DNA from: Actinomycetota bacterium
GTDB taxonomy: Bacteria > Actinomycetota > Acidimicrobiia > IMCC26256 > BP-133
Assembly: GCA_030838785.1 (NCBI GenBank)
Contig: JAUZEY010000291.1
Coordinates: forward strand, 1 to 33,294
Length of the DNA: 33,294 bases
Reading direction: 5' to 3'
In this document: positions 1-9,907 of the stretch, piece by piece
How the letters are laid out: each line of letters begins with the position of its first letter
Position numbering within the stretch: the first letter of the stretch is position 1
Translations under genes and position numbers: made by a program
The notes under the pieces: model-generated
Seen by the model: the letters and a program-made list of their open reading frames with translations, nothing else
What the model was told of the DNA's origin: nothing
Database searches by the model: none

Positions 1-1
1 G

Positions 2-844
2 CTCCGGCTCAAGGAATCGCCGGCCGGCGGGGCCAACCTCGGAGCCGACAAGGCCAAGGTCACGGCCTGCCCCGCCACGGCCCCCTGGGGCCCGGGCCAG
101 AACGCCGCCTGGCGGGAACGGCCGGCCGCCGACTGCAGCCTGGCCGCGGTCGAGGGGGCCCGGGCCGGGGACGGCACGTGGACGTTCGACCTCACCCCCA
201 TCGGCCGCCTCTGGGCCGACCCCTTCGCGCCGCTGGCCGCCAACGGCGTCGTCCTGGCCGTCGACCCGACCGGGTCCCCGTCCCCCGTGCAGGTCAGCTG
301 GCTCGACGTCGACTCCGGCAACGTCTCGATCGAACTGCAGGCCACGCCGGCCGGAGCCGCCCCGGGGGGCGACACCGGCCCCGCGGCGCCGGAGCCGGTC
401 ACCGCCGCCTCCCCGGCGCCCGGTCCGACCGGTCCCTCGGTGGAAGAAGCGGCCGGCGCCCGGGTCTGGCCCGCCCCGGGCGGGAATATCTCCACGGATC
501 CGCTGGCCTACCCGTCCGGGCAACCGACCTTCGCCGCCGTCACGCCGGCCACCACAGACCCCGGCCCGGCGCCGGCCGGAACGATCCTGGCCGCCGGGCC
601 GTCCCGCCCCGTGCCGAGCCTCCGGGCCCGGCCGGCGGTCGACTTCTGGGGGCATGTCCCGGTGCCGACCACGCTGCTCGTTCCCGTCGCTTTCGGCCTC
701 GCCGTCCTCGCCGGCGTGGTCCTCGGGCCCACGGGGCGCCCGACACCGATCTTCCGCAGGGAGGGCGGGCTCAGCCGGGCCCTCGCCCGCCGGGCCCCAA
801 CCGGGCACGATGCTGGGCTCCGCCCCCCGGCCGCCACACGCTGA
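2..844 (+). CDS. 3' part of a surface/secreted protein with Ala/Pro/Thr-rich stalk and C-terminal TM segment (5' truncated)
   Basis: Frame 2 is open from the window edge (LRLKESPAGGANLGADKAKVTACPATAPWGPGQ...) through the listed ORF 287..844; hydrophobic segment TTLLVPVAFGLAVLAGVVLG near the C-terminus. Confidence 0.7.
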   Translation, partial: LRLKESPAGGANLGADKAKVTACPATAPWGPGQNAAWRERPAADCSLAAVEGARAGDGTWTFDLTPIGRLWADPFAPLAANGVVLAVDPTGSPSPVQVSWLDVDSGNVSIELQATPAGAAPGGDTGPAAPEPVTAASPAPGPTGPSVEEAAGARVWPAPGGNISTDPLAYPSGQPTFAAVTPATTDPGPAPAGTILAAGPSRPVPSLRARPAVDFWGHVPVPTTLLVPVAFGLAVLAGVVLGPTGRPTPIFRREGGLSRALARRAPTGHDAGLRPPAATR

Positions 845-865
845 TCGATCGACCAGGAGAGCTGC

Positions 866-2461
866 ATGACACGTCGTCCGTCGAAGGTCGCCGCCGCCCG
901 GGGGGCGGCGGTCGTCCTGGCCCTCCTCCTCGCCGCCGCCTGCGGGCAGAAGTCGAACGTCCGCGACAGCTCGGCCGCCCCGGCGGCCGGCGACGCCACG
1001 GCGGGCGGGAACCCGGGCGGCGGCCCGGCGGGTGGATCGTCCGCCGCGACCGGCGACACGGTCGCCACCGCCGGAGGAGCGGGGGCGGCCGCCCCGGCGG
1101 GCGCCTCCACCGGCGCCGCCGGGCCGGCGGCCGGGTCGTCGTCGGCGGCGACTCCCGGCCGGGCGACGTCGCCGTCGGGCGGGACCAGCCCCGGAGCATC
1201 GCCGGGGAATTCGCCGGCTTCGGCCGCCGGCCCGGGGAGCGCCGCCGGGCGGACGCCGTCGTCGGCCGCCGGAGCCTCGTCGGGCGGTGCCGGCGGCGGG
1301 GGCGGAAAGGCCGCCGGCCCGGTGCCGGTACCGGCACCGCCGCCCCCCGGCGGGGGTGACCGGACGGGCGTCACCGACACCAAGATCCGCATCGGGATCC
1401 ACGCCCCGATCACCGGCGCCGCGCCCTTCCCCCAGAACGCCTTCGACAAGGGCAAGGACGTCTACTGGAAGATGCTGGCGGAGAAGGGCGGGATCTTCGG
1501 CCGCAACGTCGAGGTCGTCTTCCGCGACGACCAGTTCAACCCTTCCCGGGCCGTGCAGGTGTGCCGGGAGATGGTGGAGCAGGAGAAGGTCTTCGTCCTC
1601 CTCGGGGCGGCCGGCTCGGAGCAGATCACGGCCTGCGCCCGGTACGCCAACAGCATGGGCGTGCCCTACCTCTCGGCGGGGGTCAACGAGGACGGGCTGA
1701 CAGGCCTGTCCAGCTACTTCGCCACTTCCCAGACCTACGCCCAGCAGAGCCCGGTGCTGGTTTCCTACATCGCCAACAAGCTGCACAAGACGAAGATCGC
1801 CATCGTGCTGAACAACACGCCGGCCCTGAACGAGACGCAGCAGAGCGTCACCCGGGAGGCTCAGGCGGCGGGGCTGAACATCGTCCGCAACAGCCGGATC
1901 GGGAAGAACGCCTCCGACAGCGAGCTGCTCTCGGAGGCCAACGCCCTGCGGGCGTCCGGCGCCGAGGTCGTCTACCTCCTCACGTCGCCGGTCAACTTCA
2001 TCAAGCTGGCGACCAACGCCCAGGCCCAGGCCTACAGCCCGATCTACATGGGCCCCGGCATCACCAACGGGCTCAACATCGTGGCCGAGGCGGGCTGCCC
2101 GGCCATCGGCTCGGCCAAGTTCCTGTCGCCCTTCCCCCAGCTCGACGTGATCGACAACCTCGACCCCGACTACCAGAAGTCGTACCAGAAGTACAACGGC
2201 GGCAAGGGCGACGACATCGGCCTGGCGGAGTGGGGCCTGTCGAAGGTCATCGGCTCCATGCTCCAGGCGGCGGGGAAGGATCTCAGCCGCCAGTCGCTCG
2301 TCGCCGCCCTGGAGAGCGGCCGGGAGTTCGGCACCAACGTCTACCCGTTGGTGAGCTACAGCGGCAGCATCCGCTTCGGGGCGAGGTCGTCCCATCTCCT
2401 CGAGGCCGATTGCAGCACCCGGAGCTACAAGACCATCGCCCAGTTCACCAACGGCTTCTAG
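866..2461 (+). CDS. livK: Branched-chain amino-acid-type ABC transporter substrate-binding lipoprotein
   Basis: Lipobox LLAAAC at residues ~21-26, long A/G/P/S linker, then periplasmic-binding domain (IRIGIHAPITGAAPFPQNAFDKGKDVYWKMLAEKGGIFGRNVEVVFRDDQFNP); followed by livHMGF. Confidence 0.88.
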   Translation: MTRRPSKVAAARGAAVVLALLLAAACGQKSNVRDSSAAPAAGDATAGGNPGGGPAGGSSAATGDTVATAGGAGAAAPAGASTGAAGPAAGSSSAATPGRATSPSGGTSPGASPGNSPASAAGPGSAAGRTPSSAAGASSGGAGGGGGKAAGPVPVPAPPPPGGGDRTGVTDTKIRIGIHAPITGAAPFPQNAFDKGKDVYWKMLAEKGGIFGRNVEVVFRDDQFNPSRAVQVCREMVEQEKVFVLLGAAGSEQITACARYANSMGVPYLSAGVNEDGLTGLSSYFATSQTYAQQSPVLVSYIANKLHKTKIAIVLNNTPALNETQQSVTREAQAAGLNIVRNSRIGKNASDSELLSEANALRASGAEVVYLLTSPVNFIKLATNAQAQAYSPIYMGPGITNGLNIVAEAGCPAIGSAKFLSPFPQLDVIDNLDPDYQKSYQKYNGGKGDDIGLAEWGLSKVIGSMLQAAGKDLSRQSLVAALESGREFGTNVYPLVSYSGSIRFGARSSHLLEADCSTRSYKTIAQFTNGF

Positions 2462-2472
2462 TCCGCTCGTCC

Positions 2473-3426
2473 ATGCCCACCGTCCTCAGCCGATCGGCGC
2501 TGACCAGCACGGCCATCGCCGTCGGGCTAGCCGCCGCGCTCGTGGCCACCGGCTCCTCGCAGGCCCTTGTGATCGGCATTATCACCGGTGCCGGCTACGG
2601 GCTCGTGGCCCTCGGGTTGGTGCTCGTCTACAAGTCGAGCGGAGTCTTCAACTTCGCCCAGGGCGAGTTCGGGACCGTGGCCATCTACGCCCTGTACCGC
2701 GTCCACGACAAGATCGGCGTCCCGCTGATCCCGGCCATCGTCATCGCCCTCGCCGTCTCGGTGGCCATGGCGCTGGTGACGGAACGGGTGGTGATCCGGC
2801 CGCTCTTCGACGCCCCCCGGGTCGCGCTGCTGGTCGCCACGGCCGGAGTTGCCCTGCTGGCCATCTCGCTCGAGCTGTGGCTCGGGGAGGCACGGCCCCG
2901 CTTCATCCAGCCGGCGCTCGGCCGCCTGAACCGCCTGTCGCTGTTCGACGTCGCCGTGTCGGACCAGCGCATGCTGGTGCTGGCGGCGCTGGTGATCCTG
3001 GCCGTGGTGCTGGCCCTGTTCTTCTCCCGCACGAACCTCGGCCTGGCCATCCTGGGCGTGAGCCAGGAACCGGTCGCCACCGAATTGATGGGTATCAGCG
3101 TGCGGCGGCTATCGAGCTTCATCTGGGCCCTGACCGGCCTCCTGGCCGGCATCGCCGGCATCCTCACCGCACCGGTGGCGGGCAGCTTCGCCCCCGGGTT
3201 CCTGACGTCGACCGCGCTCATCCCGGGGTTCACCGCCGCCGTGCTCGGCGGGATGAAGAGCCTCCCCGGCGCCTTCGTGGGTGGCATCGTGGTGGGGGTG
3301 GCCCAGAGCCTGGCCGTGAGCTCCCCGGCCTTCCACAGCATCCCGGGGGCGGGGTCCGTCATGATCTTCGTCCTGCTCCTCATCGTGCTCACCGTGCGGC
3401 CGCAAGGGTTGCTGGGGAGGGCATGA
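2473..3426 (+). CDS. livH: Branched-chain amino-acid ABC transporter permease LivH-type
   Basis: GAGYGLVALGLVLVYKSSGVFNFAQGEFG motif typical of LivH; ATG at 2473 in frame of ORF 1561..3426. Confidence 0.9.
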   Translation: MPTVLSRSALTSTAIAVGLAAALVATGSSQALVIGIITGAGYGLVALGLVLVYKSSGVFNFAQGEFGTVAIYALYRVHDKIGVPLIPAIVIALAVSVAMALVTERVVIRPLFDAPRVALLVATAGVALLAISLELWLGEARPRFIQPALGRLNRLSLFDVAVSDQRMLVLAALVILAVVLALFFSRTNLGLAILGVSQEPVATELMGISVRRLSSFIWALTGLLAGIAGILTAPVAGSFAPGFLTSTALIPGFTAAVLGGMKSLPGAFVGGIVVGVAQSLAVSSPAFHSIPGAGSVMIFVLLLIVLTVRPQGLLGRA

Positions 3427-4565
3427 GTCTCGAGATCCAGCCCCAGGCCTCGCCGGCGGTGGAGCCCGTCGCCGATTCCATCGCCGTGGAGGTGGTGTCG
3501 CCGCCGTTCCGCCCCGGCCTGGCGGGCTGGGTGGCCCGGGGTGTCGTGATGGCGGCCGTCGCCGCCGTCGTCTTCCTCGTTCCCACGGTCCGGGGCAACG
3601 TCGAGGTGCACATCTACACGCAGGCGGTCATCTACGCCATCATCGGCCTGTCGCTCAACGTGCTGCTGGGCTACACGGGCCAGATCTCGTTGGGACACCA
3701 GGCGTTCGTCGGCATCGGCGCCTTCACGTCGGCCTACATGGTGACCGTCCAGGGCCAGCCCTTCCTGGCCGCCATCGGGATGGCCATGGTCGTCGGCGGG
3801 ATTCAGGCCCTGGTGCTCGGCGCCGTCTCGTTGCGGATCACCGGTCTCTACTTCGCTCTCGTCACCCTGGCCTACGGGACGATGGCCGAGGAGAGCCTGT
3901 TCAACATCCAGAAGCTCACCGGCGGCTCGGCCGGGCAGCCGGCGCCGAAACCGATGTGGTTCACCACCGACCTGCGCTACTACTACCTGTGCCTCGCATT
4001 CTTGACCGCAGTCGTATGGGTCGACTGGCGGCTGATGAAGACGAAGGGGGGCCGGGCCCTGGCCGCCGTGCGGGAGAACCCCCGGGTGGCGGCCACCTTC
4101 GGGACCGACGTCAAGGTCTACACGCTCATGGCCTTCGTGGTGGCCGGTGTCTTCGCCGGGCTCGGCGGCGCGCTCCTGGCCCACAACGACACGTTCGTGG
4201 TGCGGGACCTGTTCAACTTCCAGCTCGCCCTGGTGTTCGTGATCATGACCGTGGTCGGGGGCCTGCGGAACCGGACGGGCGTCGTGATCGGCTCGGCCTT
4301 CTTCTCGCTGGTCGGGTACTTCTTCGACAAGCTGTTCAGCGGCGGGCTCCATGTTCCGGGGATCAAGGTGCTCCCCAAGGAGTACGCCCCCATCGTGATC
4401 GGGCCGATGCTGCTGCTCTTCACCCTCACCCGCCATCCGGGTGGGATGGGGCAGCGGATCCGGCCGATCCAGCGCTGGCTGCGGGGCGGGCGGTTCAGCT
4501 CCAGGGACACCCACGACGACCCAACCTCGAGCGGCGGGGAGCGGGTGAGCGATGTCCGTGCTTGA
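3423..4565 (+). CDS. livM: Branched-chain amino-acid ABC transporter permease LivM-type
   Basis: LSLNVLLGYTGQISLGHQAFVGIGAFTSAYM motif; ATGA overlap with livH. Confidence 0.9.
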   Translation: MSLEIQPQASPAVEPVADSIAVEVVSPPFRPGLAGWVARGVVMAAVAAVVFLVPTVRGNVEVHIYTQAVIYAIIGLSLNVLLGYTGQISLGHQAFVGIGAFTSAYMVTVQGQPFLAAIGMAMVVGGIQALVLGAVSLRITGLYFALVTLAYGTMAEESLFNIQKLTGGSAGQPAPKPMWFTTDLRYYYLCLAFLTAVVWVDWRLMKTKGGRALAAVRENPRVAATFGTDVKVYTLMAFVVAGVFAGLGGALLAHNDTFVVRDLFNFQLALVFVIMTVVGGLRNRTGVVIGSAFFSLVGYFFDKLFSGGLHVPGIKVLPKEYAPIVIGPMLLLFTLTRHPGGMGQRIRPIQRWLRGGRFSSRDTHDDPTSSGGERVSDVRA

Positions 4566-5342
4566 GGTGGAGGGCTGCTCGATCCGCTTCGGCGGTGTGC
4601 AGGCGGCCCGCAACGTGAGCCTCCGGGCCGGCGAGTGGGAGATCGTCGGAGTCATCGGCCCCAACGGCGCAGGCAAGACGACGACCTTCAACATCATCAC
4701 CGGCTTCTACCGGCCCGACTCCGGTCGCGTCCGGTTCAAGGGCCGCGACATCACGAAGCTCGAGGTCCACGAGCGTACGGCCCTGGGGATGGGCCGCACG
4801 TTCCAGAACGTCGGGCTGGTGAAGAGCGCGACGGTGCGGGAGAACCTCCTCACCGCCCAGCACCTCGAGGCCGGCTACTCGGCCCTGGCCGGGATGGTCG
4901 GCCTGCCGGGCACCTTCGCCGCCGAGCGCCGCCTCCGGGCCCGGGCCGACGCCCTGGCCGGGATCCTCGGGCTGGGCGACCTGCTCGACACCCGGGTGGC
5001 GGGGCTGCCCTACGGCGTCCTCAAACGGGTCGAGCTCGGAGCGGTGCTGGCCACCGACCCCGACCTGCTGCTGCTCGACGAGCCGACGTCGGGCATGGGC
5101 CCGGAGGAGGCCCACACCTTCGGCGCCACGCTGCTCGAGCTGCGCCGGGAATTCGACCTCACCGTGGTGATGATCGAGCACCACGTGCCGCTGGTGGCCC
5201 AGGTCTGCGACTACGTCTACTGCCTCAACTTCGGGGAGCTCCTGGCCGAGGGCACGCCCGACGCGGTGCGGTCGAACCCGGAGGTGATCCGGGCCTACCT
5301 GGGCCAGGAAGCGGAGGAAGTGCTCCAGGAGAGTGCGCCGTC

Positions 5343-5346
<4 letters not shown>
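4552..5346 (+). CDS. livG: ABC transporter ATP-binding protein LivG-type
   Basis: Walker A GPNGAGKTT, Walker B LLLLDEPTSGM, LivG-like ordering. Confidence 0.9.
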
Positions 5347-6053
<707 letters not shown>

Positions 6054-6066
6054 AAGGAAGAAGAGA

Positions 6067-6534
6067 ATGAAGCTGCGGTGGAACAGCCTGGGCGGGAAAC
6101 TGGGGCTGGCGTTCTGCGTCGCCGGGCTCGGCCTCATCTGGTCCGGGTGGAACGGGGCGGCCACCTACAACGACATCCGCAAGCAGTTCCCCTACCTCAT
6201 CTCGGGCGGCATTGCCGGGCTGGCGCTGGTGGTGATCGGCGTCGGGCTCATGGTCATCCAGAGCCAGCGGGCCGACCGGGTGCAGCTCGAAGCCAACCTC
6301 GTCGAGCTGCGGGCCATCCTGGAACGGATGACGGGCGGGCCCATTTCCAACGGCGCGGACGCCGACGGCACGCTCGTCGTCGCCAGTCCGAACGCCTACC
6401 ACCGGCCGAGCTGCAAGCTGGTGGCCGGGCGCGACCTGCGGAGGATGACGCCGGAACAGGCGGCGGCGGCCGGGCTGGCCCCCTGCCGCACCTGCAGCCC
6501 GGCCGAGGTCGAAGTCGACCTCGCCAGCAGCTAA
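6067..6534 (+). CDS. Small membrane protein with two predicted TM helices and a C-terminal His/Cys motif (YHRPSC...GLAPCRTCSP)
   Basis: 155-aa ORF; hydrophobic segments LAFCVAGLGLIWSGW and LISGGIAGLALVVIGVGLMVI; C-terminal H-x3-C...C-x2-C. Confidence 0.75.
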   Translation: MKLRWNSLGGKLGLAFCVAGLGLIWSGWNGAATYNDIRKQFPYLISGGIAGLALVVIGVGLMVIQSQRADRVQLEANLVELRAILERMTGGPISNGADADGTLVVASPNAYHRPSCKLVAGRDLRRMTPEQAAAAGLAPCRTCSPAEVEVDLASS

Positions 6535-7793
6535 CCGAGATCCAGCGAGCGGAACACGAGGCCGGTCAGCGGCTTCGGTTGAAAGAACGTCGTCTTCTGC
6601 GGCATGCGGAGGCCGGCCTCGGCCACGGTGTCGATCTGGGCCACCGACACCGGCCGGAGGAGGACGGCGGCGTCGGCCGCCCCTTTCGCCACCATGGCCG
6701 CCACCGTGACGGCGTCGTTGCGGTAGTCGATCTCGCTCGGCGCGCCGATCCGGTCGAGCACGGCGTCGAACCGGGCGGCGTCGACCTCCCGCAGCGGTTC
6801 GGGAAGCTCGGCCACCGCCGGGCCGAGGACGTCGAGCCGGGGGGTGAGCCGGGCCAGCCCGTCCTTGTCGACGAGGCCCATCGAGGCGGTGCGGTCCATG
6901 TCGGCCACCAGCTGCCGCACCCCGTCGGCCGTGTTGGGCCCGGCCGGGACGACGTCGCACACCTCGGCCAGGCGGGCCCGAAGAGCGCCGCCCACGCCCC
7001 ACAGGAGGCGGTGGATCGGCCGCACCACCAGCTGGTCCTCGGCCAGCTCGACCACCATCATCATGATGCGGTCGGCGCCGGGATCGTCGACGCCCGCCGC
7101 CCGCTGCTCCTCCTGGTAGGCCAGCGCCGTCTCGTAGCGGTGATGGCCGTCGGCGATGACCAGGGGCGCGGCGGCGACGGCCGACCGTATGCGCTCGACC
7201 AGCTCGCCTGTGACCGGGAACAGGCAGTGCTCGACGCCGTCCCCGTCGACGCAGGACGCCGCCGCACCGCCGGCGGCGATCACCGGCTCGATCAGCTCCG
7301 ACAAGCCCGACGAGAGCGACAGGCCCCACACCGGGTCGAGGTTGGCCCGCACCGACCGCAGCAGGTCGAGCCGGTCGCTCCTGGCCTTCGGCATCGTCCG
7401 CTCATGGGGGAGCACCGAGCCCTCGCCGGGCGGCGACAGGGCCAGGGCACCGACCACGCCGGTCATGCGGCGGGCGACGCCGGCTGTCTCACCGGGGGAC
7501 ACCCCCGGCCCCCCGGGGTCGGTGAAGGCAATCCGGTAGACGTAGAGGTGGGGCGCATCGGCGCGCAGCACCCCGTCGGCGCGCCACTGCTCGAAGGTCT
7601 CCCGGGCCCGCTGGTAGCGATCCCCCGGCTCGACATCGCGTGGAAGAATGAGCCGGACGGCGTTCTGCGGGTGGGCCGCCTCCAGCCGCGCCCGGCTCTC
7701 CTCGTCGATGACGTCGTAGGGGGGAGCGGTGACGGCGTCGAGCGGAGCGACTTGGTAGCGGAGGCCGGGAAAGGGGAAGAAATCGGGCACCAT
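6531..7793 (-). CDS. DUF1015 family protein
   Basis: MVPDFFPFPGLRYQVAPLDAVTAPPYDVIDEESRARLEAAHPQNAVRLILPRD; IADGHHRYETALAY motif. Start at 7793 supported by upstream GGGAG; longer ORF extends to 7829. Confidence 0.85.
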   Translation of the reverse strand: MVPDFFPFPGLRYQVAPLDAVTAPPYDVIDEESRARLEAAHPQNAVRLILPRDVEPGDRYQRARETFEQWRADGVLRADAPHLYVYRIAFTDPGGPGVSPGETAGVARRMTGVVGALALSPPGEGSVLPHERTMPKARSDRLDLLRSVRANLDPVWGLSLSSGLSELIEPVIAAGGAAASCVDGDGVEHCLFPVTGELVERIRSAVAAAPLVIADGHHRYETALAYQEEQRAAGVDDPGADRIMMMVVELAEDQLVVRPIHRLLWGVGGALRARLAEVCDVVPAGPNTADGVRQLVADMDRTASMGLVDKDGLARLTPRLDVLGPAVAELPEPLREVDAARFDAVLDRIGAPSEIDYRNDAVTVAAMVAKGAADAAVLLRPVSVAQIDTVAEAGLRMPQKTTFFQPKPLTGLVFRSLDLG

Positions 7794-8208
7794 GGCTCCC
7801 GGAGCGGGTGAGGGCCCCGGTTCTAGCACAGGTCCCGAGGGCCCCCTGGACGGGTCCGCCGAGGCCTACGCCCGATTCCAGGAGGGCAGCCGCCTGCTCG
7901 ACTCCGGCAACAGCCATGCCGCAGTGGTGGCGCTGGAGCGTGCCCGCGACCTCGAGCCGGACAAGGGCTCGATCCGGGAGGCGCTGGCCCGGGCCTACTT
8001 CCGGTCGAAGCGCGTCGGGGCGGCCAAGGCGGAGTTCGAGAAGGTGCTCGAGCTCGACCCGGTGAACGACTACGCCCACTTCGGGCTCGGCCTGTGCCTG
8101 CTGCGGTCCGGCGACCGGGCCGGCGCCCGGGGGCACCTCAAGATCGCCACGATCATGCGGCCCGATCTGGAGGCCTACCAGGACGCGCTCCGGCAGGCGT
8201 CGGCCTGA
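7792..8208 (+). CDS. Tetratricopeptide-repeat protein
   Basis: TPR-like helical repeats (AYARFQEGSRLLDSGNSHAAVVALERARDLEPDKGSIREALARAYFRSKRVGAAKAEFEKVLELDPVNDYAHFGLG). Confidence 0.75.
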   Translation: MAPGAGEGPGSSTGPEGPLDGSAEAYARFQEGSRLLDSGNSHAAVVALERARDLEPDKGSIREALARAYFRSKRVGAAKAEFEKVLELDPVNDYAHFGLGLCLLRSGDRAGARGHLKIATIMRPDLEAYQDALRQASA

Positions 8209-8212
8209 CCGG

Positions 8213-9058
8213 ATGACGGGCGCCCACGGCCCGGGGGTCCGGGAGTGTCCCCCGGAAAGAACACCGGCCGTCGTCCTCGACCTCGACGGGGTGCTGTGGC
8301 TCGGCGACGAGCCGCTTCCCGGCGCGGCCGACGCCGTGGCCCGGTTCCGGGCCGCGGGGCTGGCTGTCGGGTTCATGACCAACAACTCCAGCCTCCCGGT
8401 GAGCGGGTACGTCGACAAGCTGGCCCGGATCGGCGTGGAGGCCGACCCCTCCGAGGTCCTCACCAGCGCCCTGGCCGCCGCCGAGTTGCTGGCCGCCGAC
8501 CTGGCGCCGGGGTCGAAGGTTCTCGCCTGCAGCGGCCCGGGGGTGGTGGAGGCCCTCGAGGCCCGGGGCTTCGCGGTGGTCGACGCGGGCCAACCGGATC
8601 CTGGCCCGGTCGAGGCTGTCGTCGTCGGCTGGCACCGCACGTTCGACTTCGACCGGCTGGACCGGGCGTCGGCCGCCGTCCGGGCTGGGGCCCGTTTCGT
8701 GGCCACCAATGCCGACGCCACCTATCCCGCCCCCGACGGACTCCTGCCCGGCAACGGCGCTCTGGTGGCCGCCGTCGCCACCGCCGCCGGCCGCCGGCCG
8801 GAGGTGGCCGGCAAACCGGAGCCCCCGACGGTGGCCCTGGTCAAGGCCCGGTTCGGCGAGCGGGGGGTGATGGCCGGCGACCGCCCGTCCACCGACGGGG
8901 CGCTGGCCGCGGCGCTCGGCTGGCCGTTCGCCCTGGTCGTGTCGTCGGCCACGCTGTCCGGCGACGAGGCGACCGACCACGATGCCGCCTTCGTCGGCCC
9001 GAGCCTGGCCTCCCTGGCCGACAAGATCATCGACGCGTTGGGGCCCTCAGATGCCTGA
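8213..9058 (+). CDS. HAD-IIA family hydrolase (NagD/phosphoglycolate phosphatase-like)
   Basis: VLDLDGVLWLGDEPLPGA motif I, MTNNSS motif II, KPEPPTVALVKARFGERGVMAGDRPSTDGALAAALGW. Confidence 0.88.
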   Translation: MTGAHGPGVRECPPERTPAVVLDLDGVLWLGDEPLPGAADAVARFRAAGLAVGFMTNNSSLPVSGYVDKLARIGVEADPSEVLTSALAAAELLAADLAPGSKVLACSGPGVVEALEARGFAVVDAGQPDPGPVEAVVVGWHRTFDFDRLDRASAAVRAGARFVATNADATYPAPDGLLPGNGALVAAVATAAGRRPEVAGKPEPPTVALVKARFGERGVMAGDRPSTDGALAAALGWPFALVVSSATLSGDEATDHDAAFVGPSLASLADKIIDALGPSDA

Positions 9059-9112
9059 GGGGAGGCAGGTGAAGCTCCCTAATGCCTCCGGGGAGGCAGG
9101 GGAAGCTCCCTA
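9051..9112. repeat. Two tandem 31-bp copies of a hairpin repeat (locus A)
   Basis: 9051 ATGCCTGAGGGGAGGCAGGTGAAGCTCCCTA 9081 / 9082 ATGCCTCCGGGGAGGCAGGGGAAGCTCCCTA 9112, 28/31 identical; related pair at 28803..28866. Confidence 0.95.
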
Positions 9113-9907
9113 ATACCGGGGGCCGCCGAAGCCCCAGTCGGGCGGCGGCGGGCCGGTCGTCGGCGGGCCGGTCGTCGGCGCCGCCGGGCGGGCCGTGCCC
9201 CGGAGGACCAGGCCGACGGCGGCCCCGAAAATGAAGCCGCCGATGTGGGCGGCGACCGCCACGCCGGTGTTGGGGTTGGTGAAGAACTGCAGGACGAGCC
9301 AGCCGAGGAGCACGACGTAGGCCGGCAGGTACAGGAACTGCAGGAAGATGAACAGCGGGATGATCGTCAGCACCCGGGCCTTCGGATAGAGCACCAGGTA
9401 GGCGCCCATCACCCCGGCGATGGCTCCCGACGCGCCGACCACCGGCACCGTGGAGTTGGCCTGGGTGGCGATATGGGCGAAGGCGGCCACGCCGCCGGCC
9501 ACGAGATAGAAGAACGCGTAGCCGACCGGTCCGAGCCGCTCCTCGATGTTGTTCCCGAAGATCCACAGGAAGAGCATGTTCCCCAACACGTGGAACCACG
9601 AGCCGTGGAGGAACATCGACACCACGATGGCCAGGAACACGTTCTTGTGCGGGAACGGCTCGGTGGTACTGGAGAGCGGTAGCCCCGGAATCCGCAGCTG
9701 CCCGTCGCACTGCTGGGACAGCTCGTTGGAGATGGGCTTGTGGTGGACCACCTCGCAGGGGATGGCGGCGTGTCGGGCCAGGAACTCGACCTCGCCGGAG
9801 TTGTGGGGCTGCACGAAGCCGTAGATATAGATGCAGGCGGCGATGATGGCGATCGTGACGATGGGCTTCGACGTCGTGGGGTTGTCGTCCCGGATCGGGA
9901 TCACCAT
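9110..9907 (-). CDS. Rhomboid family intramembrane serine protease
   Basis: GASGAIAGVMGAYLVLYP (catalytic Ser motif), AHIGGFIFGA (catalytic His), six-TM-like pattern, Pro-rich C-terminal tail. Confidence 0.9.
   Translation of the reverse strand: MVIPIRDDNPTTSKPIVTIAIIAACIYIYGFVQPHNSGEVEFLARHAAIPCEVVHHKPISNELSQQCDGQLRIPGLPLSSTTEPFPHKNVFLAIVVSMFLHGSWFHVLGNMLFLWIFGNNIEERLGPVGYAFFYLVAGGVAAFAHIATQANSTVPVVGASGAIAGVMGAYLVLYPKARVLTIIPLFIFLQFLYLPAYVVLLGWLVLQFFTNPNTGVAVAAHIGGFIFGAAVGLVLRGTARPAAPTTGPPTTGPPPPDWGFGGPRY

Noticed and set aside
9051-9112. CRISPR array
   Set aside because: Copies are directly abutting with no spacers, only two per locus, and no cas genes nearby.
9151-9181. Direct repeat GGGCCGGTCGTCGGC in the rhomboid gene
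   Set aside because: Encodes the Pro/Thr repeat of the low-complexity C-terminal tail (TTGPPTTGPP); explained by coding sequence.
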